Positions 53,701 through 64,000 of a stretch of DNA of 64,000 bases are shown here, in pieces. Below the pieces are notes generated by a model. It made no database searches. It was not told the origin of the DNA and was given only the letters and a program-made list of their open reading frames with translations. The position numbers and the translations under genes are program-made. The stretch's first letter is position 1. The number at the start of each line of letters is the position of its first letter. The stretch lies in NCBI RefSeq assembly GCF_028656935.1, contig NZ_JAMDGZ010000022.1, positions 1 through 64,000 on the forward strand, written 5' to 3'. This stretch comes from Pseudomonas rubra (GTDB taxonomy: Bacteria > Pseudomonadota > Gammaproteobacteria > Pseudomonadales > Pseudomonadaceae).

Positions 53701-54522
53701 TCAGCCGAGCACGGTCCAGAGGGCGAAACAGGCGTACCAGAGCACTGCCGAGCGCAGCAGCAACTCCCACAGGTTATCCAGGCTGAGCAGGCCTTCACTG
53801 CCAGCCGGCAGATCCCCGGCGACGCGCCCGACGGCTTCGATCAGGCCGGCAGCACTGATGTGCCAATTCAGCAACTCATGCAACATCACCCGGCTGACCA
53901 CAACGAAGTTGCCGACCAGGGCAAAACTTGCACCCAGCACGCGCACCGGTGCCCAGTCAAAGGCATGACGCAATTGCAGGGCATGGTCACGCAGCACCGG
54001 TGTGCGTGCGTGCTCGGCCGTCAGCGCCAACAACCGATAGGCCAGAGCTGCGGCCGGACCGAGCAGGAAGTACCAGAAGATCACCGCGAAAAAGCTCTGG
54101 TAGGCCTGCCACAACAGGTTGGCCTGCACCCGCTCCAGCAAGGCCTGGGCATTGTCGGCGCTCAAGCCCAGGTCGCGTTCGGCCACGTGCACCGCCGCTT
54201 GCTCGTCGCCCCGCCGCCAGGCGTCGCGAAACGGCCCTTGCGCAGCCTTGATGTCGCCACGGCCAAGGCAGTAGATCAGCACCAGCAGGTGCACCGGCAA
54301 GGCCAGCAAGCCATAGGCCACCGGCTCCAGCACGTGCAGCAGCAAGGCCAGCAGGGCCACCGGCAACACCACCAGGATGGTCAATACCCACCACGGGTGC
54401 CGCCTGCCATCTCGCTCCAGGCGCACAAGCTCGGTGACGAAAAAGCCGTCGCGTTGCAAACGCTGGCGCAAGGCGGAAAACTTCTCGAACCACAGCACCA
54501 GCAATAACACCAGAAAACTCAT
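53701..54522 (-). CDS. ampE: AmpE, regulatory signalling modulator
   Basis: A 273-residue inner-membrane protein with four to five membrane segments (MSFLVLLLVLWFEKFSALRQ, WVLTILVVLPVALLALLLHV) and a soluble domain rich in LGRGD. AmpE accompanies AmpD in the peptidoglycan-recycling/beta-lactamase-induction locus; its role is still unclear. Its ATG overlaps the ampD stop by 4 bases. Confidence 0.93.
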   Translation of the reverse strand: MSFLVLLLVLWFEKFSALRQRLQRDGFFVTELVRLERDGRRHPWWVLTILVVLPVALLALLLHVLEPVAYGLLALPVHLLVLIYCLGRGDIKAAQGPFRDAWRRGDEQAAVHVAERDLGLSADNAQALLERVQANLLWQAYQSFFAVIFWYFLLGPAAALAYRLLALTAEHARTPVLRDHALQLRHAFDWAPVRVLGASFALVGNFVVVSRVMLHELLNWHISAAGLIEAVGRVAGDLPAGSEGLLSLDNLWELLLRSAVLWYACFALWTVLG

Positions 54523-55085
54523 GCTCGATCCTCCTTGTCCTTGAGGCCGGCACGGTAGCGCGGCCAGTCAAAAGCGCCGCCGGGGTCGGTCTTGCGCCCC
54601 GGAGCTATGTCGCTGTGGCCCTGAATCCGTTCAGTGCCAATGGCCGGCCAGGCAGCCTGGATCTGCCGGGTCAATGTTTGCAACGCCTGGTACTGGGCAT
54701 CGGTGAAAGGCAGCTCATCGGTGCCTTCAAGCTCAATGCCAATGGAAAAGTCATTGCACGCCTCGCGCCCCTCGAAACTGGACACCCCGGCATGCCAGGC
54801 GCGGTCCAGGCAGGAGACAAACTGAGTGACCTTGCCGTCACGCTCGATGAAAAAGTGCGCCGACACGCGCAGGTGCTTGATGCCTACGAAATAGGGATGT
54901 TCGGTGGCATCCAGGCGGTTCTGGAAGAACTCCTGGACTTTGCCGGTGCCAAATTGCGCCGGCGGCAGGCTGATATTGTGGATGACCAGCAGGGAGATGA
55001 CTTCGCCTTCGGCGCGGGCATTGCAGTTGGGCGAAGGACAATGGCGGACGCCGGCGAACCAGCCAGTAGCGCGGTCCAGTTGCAT
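54519..55085 (-). CDS. ampD: 1,6-anhydro-N-acetylmuramyl-L-alanine amidase AmpD
   Basis: A 188-residue cytosolic zinc amidase that removes the peptide from anhydro-muropeptides in cell-wall recycling. Zinc ligands and catalytic residues lie in LVIHNISLPP and GHSDIAPGRKTDPGGAFDW. Its loss derepresses AmpC beta-lactamase in species that have it. Start at 55085 is supported by AGGA 7 bases upstream. Confidence 0.95.
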   Translation of the reverse strand: MQLDRATGWFAGVRHCPSPNCNARAEGEVISLLVIHNISLPPAQFGTGKVQEFFQNRLDATEHPYFVGIKHLRVSAHFFIERDGKVTQFVSCLDRAWHAGVSSFEGREACNDFSIGIELEGTDELPFTDAQYQALQTLTRQIQAAWPAIGTERIQGHSDIAPGRKTDPGGAFDWPRYRAGLKDKEDRA

Positions 55086-55164
55086 AGAAAATCCTGAGAC
55101 ACGGGGGCACTGGCTCAGTATGCCCCGTGGTGGTTCGGGATGCATCGTTTAAACGCGTAGGAGT

Positions 55165-57363
55165 TTAGCGGGCTTGAGTCTGGCGCAGTTGGCTAAGCAC
55201 CGAATCCAGCGCCCGGTCGAACAACAGGGTGTCGTCCAACTGGCGCACATGCCCGCGACGCAGGGCCACGGCCAGGGCCATGCGCGACCATTCACGGACT
55301 TTAAGGCCGGTGCGGTTGACGAAGATGAAGCGGTCGCTGCTTTCAATCCGGGCGATCAGCTTGCAACGCTGCACGTCTTCTTCATCGAGCAACTCGACCC
55401 AGGCACCGATCCGCAGGCGCTCGACCTGTAGCAGCGCCGGGTCATCATCGGCCAGGCGTACCTGGGGTGCTTGCGGCCTGCAGACCTCGGGGGCGGGCAA
55501 GACGATCTCATCAACTACCAGCACCCGCTCGCTGGCATCGTTGTGCCGCGTGCGCCCGCCCACTCTCGGTGAATCGAACATTTGCACATGCAGGGTTTCA
55601 AGCTGGGCAAAGAATTCGCTGGTGGCAAACGGATCGAAGGCAGCGCTGGCCAATCCATCACGCAACGCCTTGAGCAGCCCCGGCACCAGCTCCAGCAGGC
55701 GCAGGCGTGCCTGCTCTTCAGGGTGCGGTTGCGCACTCCAGATCAGTTCGTCCATGGTTTGCAGGGCGGCGAGCCACTGGCCGGAGGTGTCGCCATGCTT
55801 GAGGCACGCCAACAACAGTACCTGGCTCCAGGCCTCTTCGAGCAGGCGCACCACCACCCGTGGCATCGAGCGTCCAAGCAGGCGCCGGTTGAGTTCCTGC
55901 TGCACCCGCTGACGAGCCAGCGCGGTGCGCGCACGGCCCTCTTCGGCATCGCGGGTACGCTGTTCGAGCAACTCATTGCGGCGCCGCTCATCAGTGCTGA
56001 AGGCGAGAAACTCGGCAAGCAGCTCAGAGAATATCGCCGGGTCATCGCCAAAGTCGCTGAGCAGGCGCTGGACGATTTTTTCAACCCGCAGGTACAGGCT
56101 GTCTCGCTGGCAATCATCGCTGGTGCCCCAGCCCATGGCTGCGGTGGCGATCTCGTTGAGCAGGCGCCGGGCCGGGTGGCTGCTGCGGCTGAAGAAGCTC
56201 TTGTCGAGTACCGCAACCTTGAGCATCGGGATCTGCATTCGGCCGATCAGCACGCGCAACGAGCGGGGCAGGTTACGGTCGGCGAGAATGAATTCGAACA
56301 GCATGGCAATGAGGTTGATGACATCCTCGTCGATCACCTCGATCTTGCGGTAGGTGCCACTTTTGACGCTGACCCGGGTGAGCAGTTGCTCCAACTGCTG
56401 ATGCAGGTCGAAATCATCGATTTGGGCCGTGGAAGGCACGTAATGCTGCAGGTGCGAGAGCAGGCGCAACAGATCACGGGTGCTGATCGCCTGGGCGTGC
56501 TCGCACGCCTCCAGGCGCGGCGCAACTCGCCCGCGTACCGGCGAAAGCAGGGTCTGCAGTGAGGCAAAAACCGCCTGGCCGTTGGCATCCAGCGCGTCAT
56601 GGTACGAGTCGCTGCCGGCTTCGCTGGCCGCAGCCTCGCGCTCAGCCTGCTGGCGGTCCTGGGCGCGGCGCCGGGGCACGGCCATGAGCCCAGGCAGCAC
56701 GCCGGTGGCGATCAGCAACTGGTTGGCTTCGCCATACAACTGGTCGGTGTCGTGCAACACGTAGCGTTCGAACAGCTTGAGAATGATCAGCTTGACCTTG
56801 ATTCCCACGCCCAGGCTGCGTCCGGCGCGCAAAAAGTAATCACACAGCATCGCCGGGCCCAACGGGTTACGCGGATCGTCCAGCGCCTGGCCAACCAGGG
56901 CGCCGAAACGCAGGGTCAGCTGATTAAGGGCGATGCCGTCACGGGCCAGCACCCGCGCGACCATGGCATCCAGCGCCACCGTTCGCTCCAGTTCATCATT
57001 GGCCATCAGCGCCAGGCGATCAGAGGCATGGCTGTGCAGGGCCGGTAGTAAATCACGCCGGCCGATTTGCACAAAGGCTTCATAGAAGTGGTCCAGATAG
57101 CCACGCTCGATATGCTTGCGCTTGAGCCGCAGGTCACGCATGGCTTCGAACAGGATGTTCTGTTCAACGTTGTTGGCGGCCTTGTCGGCCATCTCGAACA
57201 GGGTGTCGTCGGCGTTGTCGAACAACGCCTGCAGGCCTTGGCGCAGTTGCAGCGCGGCCTTGTCACGAACCTGCAGAAGCACCACCGGCAGACGAGCGAG
57301 GGGCGCATTGTGCGCCTGATCGGTGATGGCCTTGATCGGCACCACCTTCGCGTCGTTGTGCAT
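55165..57363 (-). CDS. DUF1631 family protein
   Basis: A 732-residue, mostly helical cytosolic protein of the DUF1631 family, with KAANNVEQNILFEAMRDLRL near the start, ADRNLPRSLRVLIGRMQIPM in the middle and a PilZ-like C-terminal region including LRIGAWVELLDEEDVQRCKL and FIFVNRTGLKV. Family members occur in gamma-proteobacteria and some influence c-di-GMP-linked behaviour. AAGGAG precedes the ATG at 57363. It is 79 bp upstream of ampD on the same strand. Confidence 0.88.
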   Translation of the reverse strand: MHNDAKVVPIKAITDQAHNAPLARLPVVLLQVRDKAALQLRQGLQALFDNADDTLFEMADKAANNVEQNILFEAMRDLRLKRKHIERGYLDHFYEAFVQIGRRDLLPALHSHASDRLALMANDELERTVALDAMVARVLARDGIALNQLTLRFGALVGQALDDPRNPLGPAMLCDYFLRAGRSLGVGIKVKLIILKLFERYVLHDTDQLYGEANQLLIATGVLPGLMAVPRRRAQDRQQAEREAAASEAGSDSYHDALDANGQAVFASLQTLLSPVRGRVAPRLEACEHAQAISTRDLLRLLSHLQHYVPSTAQIDDFDLHQQLEQLLTRVSVKSGTYRKIEVIDEDVINLIAMLFEFILADRNLPRSLRVLIGRMQIPMLKVAVLDKSFFSRSSHPARRLLNEIATAAMGWGTSDDCQRDSLYLRVEKIVQRLLSDFGDDPAIFSELLAEFLAFSTDERRRNELLEQRTRDAEEGRARTALARQRVQQELNRRLLGRSMPRVVVRLLEEAWSQVLLLACLKHGDTSGQWLAALQTMDELIWSAQPHPEEQARLRLLELVPGLLKALRDGLASAAFDPFATSEFFAQLETLHVQMFDSPRVGGRTRHNDASERVLVVDEIVLPAPEVCRPQAPQVRLADDDPALLQVERLRIGAWVELLDEEDVQRCKLIARIESSDRFIFVNRTGLKVREWSRMALAVALRRGHVRQLDDTLLFDRALDSVLSQLRQTQAR

Positions 57364-57614
57364 CCTGGTCTCCTTGCAGGTTCGAATTTGAGCTTCAATA
57401 GCGGTCGTCAATGCTATGACGCCAAATACAAGGCGCATTATCGAGCAAAAACCTTTCAGTCGCCAGTGCGCACGTGCTGCTGATAGACCAGTACCTGGGC
57501 AAAAAGCTCATTCGGCCTGACCAAAGGTCAAGCTTTGGCCGGCCCTGCAGTGATTGCTGCAAGCACGGGCTGGCCTGCCCTATAATCGCCAGCACTTAGC
57601 TTGTGGAGCCCGCC

Positions 57615-58463
57615 ATGCCGAATTTACGCCTCGCCGACCTGACCGCCGAAATCGAAGCCAACGTGCGCCGTGCGTTACTCGAAGACATCGGCAGCGGCGA
57701 CATCACCGCCCAGTTGATCCCGGCCGAGCGCCTGGCCAAGGCCACCATCATTACCCGCGACGACTGCGTGGTTGCCGGTACTGCCTGGGTCGATGCGGTG
57801 TTCCGCCAGCTCGACCCGCGGGTTGCGGTGCACTGGCAGGTCAAGGATGGCGAGCGCGCCAAGGCCAATCAGGCCCTGTTCCACCTTGAAGGGCCGGCAC
57901 GTTCGCTGCTCAGCGGCGAGCGCTCGGCGCTGAACTTTCTACAGATGCTCTCGGGAGTGGCAACCCACGCGCAGTTCCTCGCCGACCAGGTTGCCGACAC
58001 CCGGGTCAAGCTGCTCGACACCCGTAAAACCCTGCCCGGGTTGCGCCTTGCACAGAAGTACGCGGTCACCTGCGGTGGCTGTCACAACCACCGCATCGGC
58101 CTGTACGACGCCTTCCTGATCAAGGAAAACCACATCGCCGCCAGTGGTGGCATTGCTCAAGCAATTACTGCTGCGCACCGCATCGCCCCGGGCAAGCCGG
58201 TAGAGATCGAGGTGGAAAGCCTGGATGAACTCAAAGAAGCGCTGGACGCGGGCGCCGATATCATCATGCTCGATGAACTGAGCCTGGACGATATGCGCGA
58301 AGCGGTGCGTTTGAATGCCGGCAAGGCCAAACTTGAGGCCAGCGGCGGAGTGACCCAAAGCACCCTGCGGGTGATCGCTGAAACGGGTGTGGATTACATC
58401 TCGATCGGGGCGATGACCAAGGATGTCAAAGCGGTGGACCTTTCCATGCGCCTTAGTCTCTAA
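57615..58463 (+). CDS. nadC: Nicotinate-nucleotide pyrophosphorylase (carboxylating)
   Basis: A 282-residue quinolinate phosphoribosyltransferase that joins quinolinate to PRPP in NAD synthesis. Conserved segments are [74 protein letters not shown] and [18 protein letters not shown]. Complete and of normal length. Divergent from the DUF1631 gene. Confidence 0.97.
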   Translation: MPNLRLADLTAEIEANVRRALLEDIGSGDITAQLIPAERLAKATIITRDDCVVAGTAWVDAVFRQLDPRVAVHWQVKDGERAKANQALFHLEGPARSLLSGERSALNFLQMLSGVATHAQFLADQVADTRVKLLDTRKTLPGLRLAQKYAVTCGGCHNHRIGLYDAFLIKENHIAASGGIAQAITAAHRIAPGKPVEIEVESLDELKEALDAGADIIMLDELSLDDMREAVRLNAGKAKLEASGGVTQSTLRVIAETGVDYISIGAMTKDVKAVDLSMRLSL

Positions 58464-58468
58464 CAACA

Positions 58469-58536
58469 TCGCGGGGCAAGCCCGCTCCCACGAGAACTGT
58501 GGGAGCGGCGGTGCGGCGATCCGACTTGCCCCGCGA
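58469..58536. repeat. REP-like palindrome pair
   Basis: Inverted units starting TCGCGGGGCAAG and ending CTTGCCCCGCGA, with inner arms CCCGCTCCCAC and GTGGGAGCGG. This matches the extragenic repeats abundant in P. putida genomes. It lies between convergent nadC and trxB and may terminate both transcripts. Confidence 0.85.
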
Positions 58537-58545
58537 TAGGCCCTA

Positions 58546-59613
<1,068 letters not shown>

Positions 59614-60213
59614 TTACAGGCTGGCAGCGTTCTCAGCCAGGTAGTCGGCAACGCCCTTGGCGTCAGCCTTCATGCCTTTCTGACCTTTGCGCCAGCCGGC
59701 CGGGCAGACTTCACCGTGCTGTTCGGTGAACTGCAGGGCTTCGACCAGACGGATCATCTCGTCGACTTCACGGCCCAGCGGCAGGTTGTTGACCACCTGA
59801 TGCTGGACAACGCCTTGCTGGTCGATCAGGAACGAGGCACGCAGGGCCACGCCATCTTCGTGTTCGATACCATAGGCACGGGTAATCTCGTGCTTGACGT
59901 CGGCGACCATGGTGAACTCGACGGCGCCGATGCCACCCTTCTCTACCGGGGTGCTGCGCCAGGCGTGGTGGGTGAACTGCGAATCGATGGAAACGCCAAC
60001 CACTTCCACACCCAACTCGCGGAATTTGTCCATGCGGTTGTTGTGAGCGATGATTTCCGACGGGCAGACAAAGGTGAAGTCCAGCGGCCAGAAAAACAGC
60101 ACGACGTATTTGCCGCGCAGGGAAGACAGGGTGAAGCTGTCGACGATCGAACCGTCGCCCAACACGGCCGCGGCGTCGAAATCCGGGGCTTGCTTGTTGA
60201 CCAGAATGCTCAT
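59614..60213 (-). CDS. 2-Cys peroxiredoxin
   Basis: A 199-residue AhpC/TSA peroxiredoxin that reduces hydrogen and organic peroxides. The peroxidatic Cys50 is in DFTFVCPSE, and the resolving Cys170 is in GEVCPAGWRKGQ near the C-terminus, as in typical 2-Cys enzymes. It lies 105 bp upstream of trxB on the same strand, fitting electron delivery through the thioredoxin system. Confidence 0.95.
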   Translation of the reverse strand: MSILVNKQAPDFDAAAVLGDGSIVDSFTLSSLRGKYVVLFFWPLDFTFVCPSEIIAHNNRMDKFRELGVEVVGVSIDSQFTHHAWRSTPVEKGGIGAVEFTMVADVKHEITRAYGIEHEDGVALRASFLIDQQGVVQHQVVNNLPLGREVDEMIRLVEALQFTEQHGEVCPAGWRKGQKGMKADAKGVADYLAENAASL

Positions 60214-60484
60214 GGAAACTCCTTGAAAGTCAGTATTCGAAGGGGTTGAAAAGATGTGCGCACTTTAGCGAGGTGGCAGAGATTAAGGAAATATCCTTAG
60301 ACAATCCACCTTATAGGCCGGCTCTATTCATACCCCGAGTGCCGGGCTGTTTCTCTATGAAGCCCTGCCAGGAGGCCTGCCGAGGTTTTGTTACAGCCCG
60401 TTTCTCGCTCTGCGCCGCGCTTTCGCCTGCCGCGCAAACTCGGTAAGGTCAGCGCGTTTGCCTTTACCCGGAGCCTTCCCTTTT

Positions 60485-61213
60485 ATGCAAGCCCCTGTCC
60501 TTTCTGGCCCACAGTACCTGCGTGAAGGACTGAAACTGGTCCTGAGCCCCAGCCTGCGCCTGTTCGTGTTGCTGCCGCTGGTGGTCAACCTGGTGCTGTT
60601 TGTCGGCCTGATTTACTTTGCAGGGCATCAGTTCAGCCTCTGGGTCGACTCACTGATGCCCAGCCTGCCAAGCTGGTTGAGCTTTCTCAACTATGTGCTG
60701 TGGCCGCTGTTCGTGGTGCTGGTGGGGTTCATGGTGTTCTTCAGCTTCACCATGCTGGCCAACATCATCGCTGCGCCATTCAATGGCTTTCTTGCGGAGA
60801 AAGTCGAAGTGGTGGTGCGCGGCACCGATGACTTCCCCGACTTCAGCTGGGCTGAACTGGCTGCCATGGTGCCACGCACCCTGGGCCGCGAGATGCGCAA
60901 GCTGGGCTACTTCCTGCCGCGGGCCATCGGCCTGTTCATTCTCTCGTTCATTCCGGTGCTGAACATCATCGCCGCGCCGCTGTGGCTGCTGTTCGGTATC
61001 TGGATGATGGCCATCCAGTACATCGACTACCCGGCGGACAACCACAAGCTGAGCTGGCAGGACATGATTGCCTGGCTGCGGGAAAAGCGCTGGCAGAGCC
61101 TGGGCTTTGGCGGCTCGGTGTACTTGGTGCTGCTGGTGCCCTTCCTCAACATCCTGATGATGCCGGCAGCGGTGGCGGGCGCCACGCTGTTCTGGGTACG
61201 CGAACGCAACTGA
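60485..61213 (+). CDS. cysZ: Sulfate transporter CysZ
   Basis: A 242-residue inner-membrane protein with four membrane segments ([40 protein letters not shown] and two more) and family segments [15 protein letters not shown] and [20 protein letters not shown]. CysZ imports sulfate for cysteine synthesis. The ATG at 60485 has a weak ribosome site. Confidence 0.92.
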   Translation: MQAPVLSGPQYLREGLKLVLSPSLRLFVLLPLVVNLVLFVGLIYFAGHQFSLWVDSLMPSLPSWLSFLNYVLWPLFVVLVGFMVFFSFTMLANIIAAPFNGFLAEKVEVVVRGTDDFPDFSWAELAAMVPRTLGREMRKLGYFLPRAIGLFILSFIPVLNIIAAPLWLLFGIWMMAIQYIDYPADNHKLSWQDMIAWLREKRWQSLGFGGSVYLVLLVPFLNILMMPAAVAGATLFWVRERN

Positions 61214-61220
61214 GGGATCG

Positions 61221-61244
61221 CCGCGTAGCCGCCCGGCTACGCGG
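61221..61244. terminator. Hairpin between convergent cysZ and chemoreceptor genes
   Basis: CCGCGTAGCC and GGCTACGCGG form a perfect 10-bp stem with a short loop. No T tract follows, but the location between two converging genes suggests a bidirectional terminator. Confidence 0.55.
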
Positions 61245-61252
61245 CCCGACCA

Positions 61253-62569
61253 TCAGGTCGACAGCTGGTTGGAGAACTGCCCGACCGCGTTGACCACCTT
61301 CTGTGCGCCGTCCTGAATCTCGACGATCACCGTGCCGGTCTGCCCGGCCAGTGACAGGCCCTGTTCGGCCTGGCGCTTGCTGCTGTCGATGATGTCCACC
61401 GCAGCCTTGGCCAGTTGTTCGTTCTGCTGCACCACCCGGGCGATTTCCTCGGTAGCGGTGCTGGTACGCGAGGCCAGTTGCCGGACCTCGTCGGCAACCA
61501 CGGCAAAGCCCCGCCCCTGCTCCCCGGCCCGTGCTGCCTCGATGGCGGCGTTGAGGGCCAGCAGGTTGGTCTGCCCGGCGATGTCGCTGATGGTCTTGAT
61601 GATCGAGCCGATTACCTGCGACTGCTTGTCCAGCGCCTCGATGCCTTCAGCAGCTTCCTGCATGAAGGTTTCCAGGCCGCGCATGACATCCACGGTCTGG
61701 GTCACCACTTCACTGGCCTTGCGCGCGCAGGCATCGGTTTCCAGCGAGGTGTTGTAAGCGATGTCTGCGGCCTGGGCCACGGCCTCTTCTTGGTTGACCT
61801 GATCGGTGATCACCGTGGCGAACTTGACCACTTTGTAGAGCACGTCGTGGGCATCGATGATCGGGTTGTACGAAGCTTCCAGCCAGACGACGCGGCCATG
61901 GGCATCGATGCGCTTGAAGCGCTCGGCGACGAACTCACCGCGGCGCAACTTGTCCCAGAAGCCCTGGTAGGCCACCGAGTTGTATTCTTCTGGCTCACAG
62001 AACAGCCGGTGATGCTTGCCCACGACCTGATCGAGCTTGTAGCCCATGGTCTGCAGGAAGCGATCGTTGGCGGCCAGCACTTCGCCTTTGAGGTTGAACT
62101 CGATCACGGCCGTGGAACGCATCAGCGCCTTGATCAGGCTTTCATGCTCGCGGGAGGTTTCGATGGTACGGGTCAGGTCGCTGGAGTGCAGCGAGAAGTA
62201 CTTGATCCGTCCTTCATTGTTTTTGACTGGCTGCAGGATCGAGCGCAGCCAGGCCTCCTCACCGTTGCCGCGCAGCAGGCGGAAGGCACCATTGAGGTGC
62301 TCACCACGGGCGATGGCATGCTTCATGCGCTGGTAAAAGTCGAGCTGCTTGACGTGCGCCGGAACGATTTCTTCGATGTTGCGGCCAATCAACTGATGGC
62401 TGCTGTAGAGCATCTCTCGTTCAAAGTTGTTGTTGACTGATTCGATTCGCCCCTGCGGGTCGAGCTGCAGTACCAGCATCTCACTGTCGAGGCTGCACTT
62501 TACTTGTTCCACGGATTGCAGTTCTTCACGCAGCCGGAGGATTTCTTGCTTGAGTTTGCTGTTGAACAT
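61253..62569 (-). CDS. Soluble PAS-PAS chemoreceptor (BdlA-like)
   Basis: A 438-residue chemotaxis transducer without membrane segments. Two PAS domains (about residues 25-130 and 145-255) precede a short methyl-accepting domain with the tip [20 protein letters not shown]. The layout is that of BdlA of P. aeruginosa, which governs biofilm dispersion, and of Aer-2-like cytosolic sensors. The N-terminal coiled coil ([20 protein letters not shown]) is also shared. The signal sensed is unknown. Confidence 0.9.
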   Translation of the reverse strand: MFNSKLKQEILRLREELQSVEQVKCSLDSEMLVLQLDPQGRIESVNNNFEREMLYSSHQLIGRNIEEIVPAHVKQLDFYQRMKHAIARGEHLNGAFRLLRGNGEEAWLRSILQPVKNNEGRIKYFSLHSSDLTRTIETSREHESLIKALMRSTAVIEFNLKGEVLAANDRFLQTMGYKLDQVVGKHHRLFCEPEEYNSVAYQGFWDKLRRGEFVAERFKRIDAHGRVVWLEASYNPIIDAHDVLYKVVKFATVITDQVNQEEAVAQAADIAYNTSLETDACARKASEVVTQTVDVMRGLETFMQEAAEGIEALDKQSQVIGSIIKTISDIAGQTNLLALNAAIEAARAGEQGRGFAVVADEVRQLASRTSTATEEIARVVQQNEQLAKAAVDIIDSSKRQAEQGLSLAGQTGTVIVEIQDGAQKVVNAVGQFSNQLST

Positions 62570-62745
62570 GACGCTCTCCCGGAGCGAATTCAGTCATTCG
62601 AATGCTTCTGCATCGGCTGATTGCCAGACAATCTTGAGTCGCTTGCCAGGAAAATTTTGGCGACTAAAAACGCCGGTAATCAGGCGTCACCGATCTGTCA
62701 TTTACCGGTCACAGAGCGGCAATCCGGGCGGTCGACACTGGCGTC

Positions 62746-63963
62746 ATGAGCACACAGTCCTTGCACGTCACCCTGATCAGCGAAACCTTCCCACCGGAGA
62801 TCAACGGCGTGGCCAATACCCTTGGCCGCCTCAGCGATGGCCTGCGTTTGCGCGGCCATCGGGTCGAGCTGGTGCGCCCCCGGCAAGGCGACGAACTGCC
62901 CACTGCCTGCGATGATAACCTGCTGCTGTGCCGCGGCTGGCCACTGCCGGGCTACCCGGGCTTGCAGTGGGGCCAGGTATCCATGCACAAGTTGATTCGC
63001 CGCTGGCGCCGGCAACGCCCGGATGTGCTGTACATCGCCACCGAAGGCCCGCTGGGCCTGAGCGCCCTGCGTGCCGCGCAGCGCCTGGGGATTGTCGTGG
63101 TCAGTGGCTTTCATACCAACTTCCAGCAGTACTCCAGCGAATATGGCCTTGGCCTGCTGGCGCGCCTGCTGACTCATTACCTACGCTGGTTCCATCGCTG
63201 CACCCATACCACCCTGGTACCCAGTGCAAGCCAGCGCCTGGAGCTGGAACGCCGCGGCTTCGATAACCTCAACCTGATGGCACGCGGCGTCGACAGCCAG
63301 CTGTTCACCCCGGCCAGGCGCAGCCAGGCGCTGCGCGAGCAATGGGGCCTGGGCGCCGACGATATCGCCTTGCTGCATGTCGGGCGTCTGGCCGCCGAGA
63401 AGAACCTCGGCTTGCTGGCCCCCTGCCTGGAAGCTCTGCAGCGGCAATACCCCCAGCGGCGCATCCAGTTGATCGTGGTCGGTGACGGGCCGCAGCGCAG
63501 CGTGCTTGAGCAGTGCCTGCCGGGTGCAGTGTTCTGCGGCGCCCAGCGCGGCGAGCGCCTGGCCGAACACTATGCCTCTGGGGATATCTTTTTGTTCCCC
63601 AGCCTGACCGAAACCTTCGGCAATGTGGTGCTCGAAGCCCTTGCCTCAGGCCTGGGTGTGGTCGCCTATGACCAGGCCGCCGCCGCCCAGCATATCCGCC
63701 ATGGGCACAGCGGCGCGCTGGCGATGCCGGGGGATACAGCAGCGTTTATCGATGCCGCCAGCTGGTTGCTGGAAGGGCCGGAAACCTTGCGTCGGGTGCG
63801 TCTGAACGCCCGTCAGCACGCCAGCCGCCAAGGTTGGCCGGCCATAGTCGAGCAATTCGAAACCCATCTGCAGGCAGCCTGCCGCCAGGGTCAGGGCAGC
63901 GTTGTGCTGCCCCGCCCGGCAACACTTGCGATCAAACCAGGGTCGTCAACGCCTCACGGCTGA
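62746..63963 (+). CDS. Glycosyltransferase family 4 (mannosyltransferase-like)
   Basis: A 405-residue GT-B glycosyltransferase. The N-terminal domain starts VTLISETFPPEINGVANTLG; the donor domain has HVGRLAAEKNLGLLAPCLEA, VVGDGPQRSVLEQ and FLFPSLTETFGNVVLEALAS with the E-x7-E motif. Relatives transfer mannose or other sugars from GDP/UDP donors to lipids or sugars. The exact substrate is unknown. It ends inside the next, convergent gene. Confidence 0.88.
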   Translation: MSTQSLHVTLISETFPPEINGVANTLGRLSDGLRLRGHRVELVRPRQGDELPTACDDNLLLCRGWPLPGYPGLQWGQVSMHKLIRRWRRQRPDVLYIATEGPLGLSALRAAQRLGIVVVSGFHTNFQQYSSEYGLGLLARLLTHYLRWFHRCTHTTLVPSASQRLELERRGFDNLNLMARGVDSQLFTPARRSQALREQWGLGADDIALLHVGRLAAEKNLGLLAPCLEALQRQYPQRRIQLIVVGDGPQRSVLEQCLPGAVFCGAQRGERLAEHYASGDIFLFPSLTETFGNVVLEALASGLGVVAYDQAAAAQHIRHGHSGALAMPGDTAAFIDAASWLLEGPETLRRVRLNARQHASRQGWPAIVEQFETHLQAACRQGQGSVVLPRPATLAIKPGSSTPHG

Positions 63964-64000
63964 ACGGCAGGATGTCCTGTTCACGGCCATCGCGCACCTT
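63932..64000 (-). CDS. 3' end of a further gene (partial)
   Basis: The last 22 codons of a minus-strand gene read KVRDGREQDILPFSREALTT and end LV-stop. The frame is open to the window edge and overlaps the end of the glycosyltransferase gene by 32 bases. It is too short to identify. Confidence 0.55.
   Translation of the reverse strand, partial: KVRDGREQDILPFSREALTTLV

Overview
The window is a piece of a Pseudomonas chromosome, most like the P. putida group. The right half (about 30.7-64 kb) is GC-rich core sequence: the homogentisate pathway with its IclR regulator, fabV, ampD-ampE, nadC, trxB, cysZ, a short LOV photoreceptor of the P. putida type, and a REP-like palindrome of the type scattered through P. 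putida genomes. The left half (1 to about 30.6 kb) is accessory DNA. It is visibly richer in A+T after 9.7 kb and is mostly made of mobile-element and conflict-system genes. No species call can be made without a search.

Region 1 (1-9.8 kb). A kfrA-like DNA-binding/coiled-coil gene (129-644 plus 9136-9615) is split by one Tn3-family transposon of the Tn21/Tn501 clade. The transposon is 8486 bp (645-9130), with 38-bp terminal inverted repeats differing at one base and a perfect 5-bp target duplication (TGGAA). It carries tnpA, tnpR and a res-like site. Cargo sits in three places: an HNH endonuclease between tnpA and the left end; a TPR protein and a CxxC protein between res and tnpR; and, right of res, a head-GIN/DUF2807 protein with GSGD repeats, a 139-aa protein and a ParDE-type toxin-antitoxin pair. 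Four sequences resembling Tn4651/Tn4652-type transposon ends lie in or beside it.

Region 2 (9.8-24.7 kb). This looks like a defence island. It holds a three-gene ABC-three-component (ABC-3C) system (Mrr-like nuclease, middle component, SMC-like ATPase with zinc hook), two unrelated proteins with HEPN-type RX4H motifs, a Cys-rich unknown, an IS5-family transposase fragment, a membrane-anchored unknown, an Abi/UG-like reverse transcriptase, a BPSL0761-family gene, and a helicase/winged-helix operon divergent from a C-protein-like XRE regulator across palindromic operators.

Region 3 (24.9-30.7 kb). Three tyrosine recombinases and a small HTH/coiled-coil protein form one operon at the right edge of the island, recalling Tn554, RIT and GMT modules. 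The island ends between 30.35 and 30.73 kb, where a 9-bp inverted repeat lies.

Region 4 (30.7-64 kb). The core genes are, in order: leucine dehydrogenase, SirB1-like protein, aromatic-acid transporter, maiA-fahA-hmgA with divergent hmgR, a probable small RNA with a strong terminator, SDR, alpha/beta hydrolase, LrgAB with LysR, flavodoxin, LOV protein, PilZ-like protein, LitR-like MerR regulator, ABM monooxygenase, folM, DUF1244, HopJ-like, hydrolase, GNAT, fabV, chemoreceptor, ampE/ampD, DUF1631, nadC, trxB, peroxiredoxin, cysZ, a soluble PAS-PAS chemoreceptor, a GT4 glycosyltransferase, and the 3' end of one more gene.
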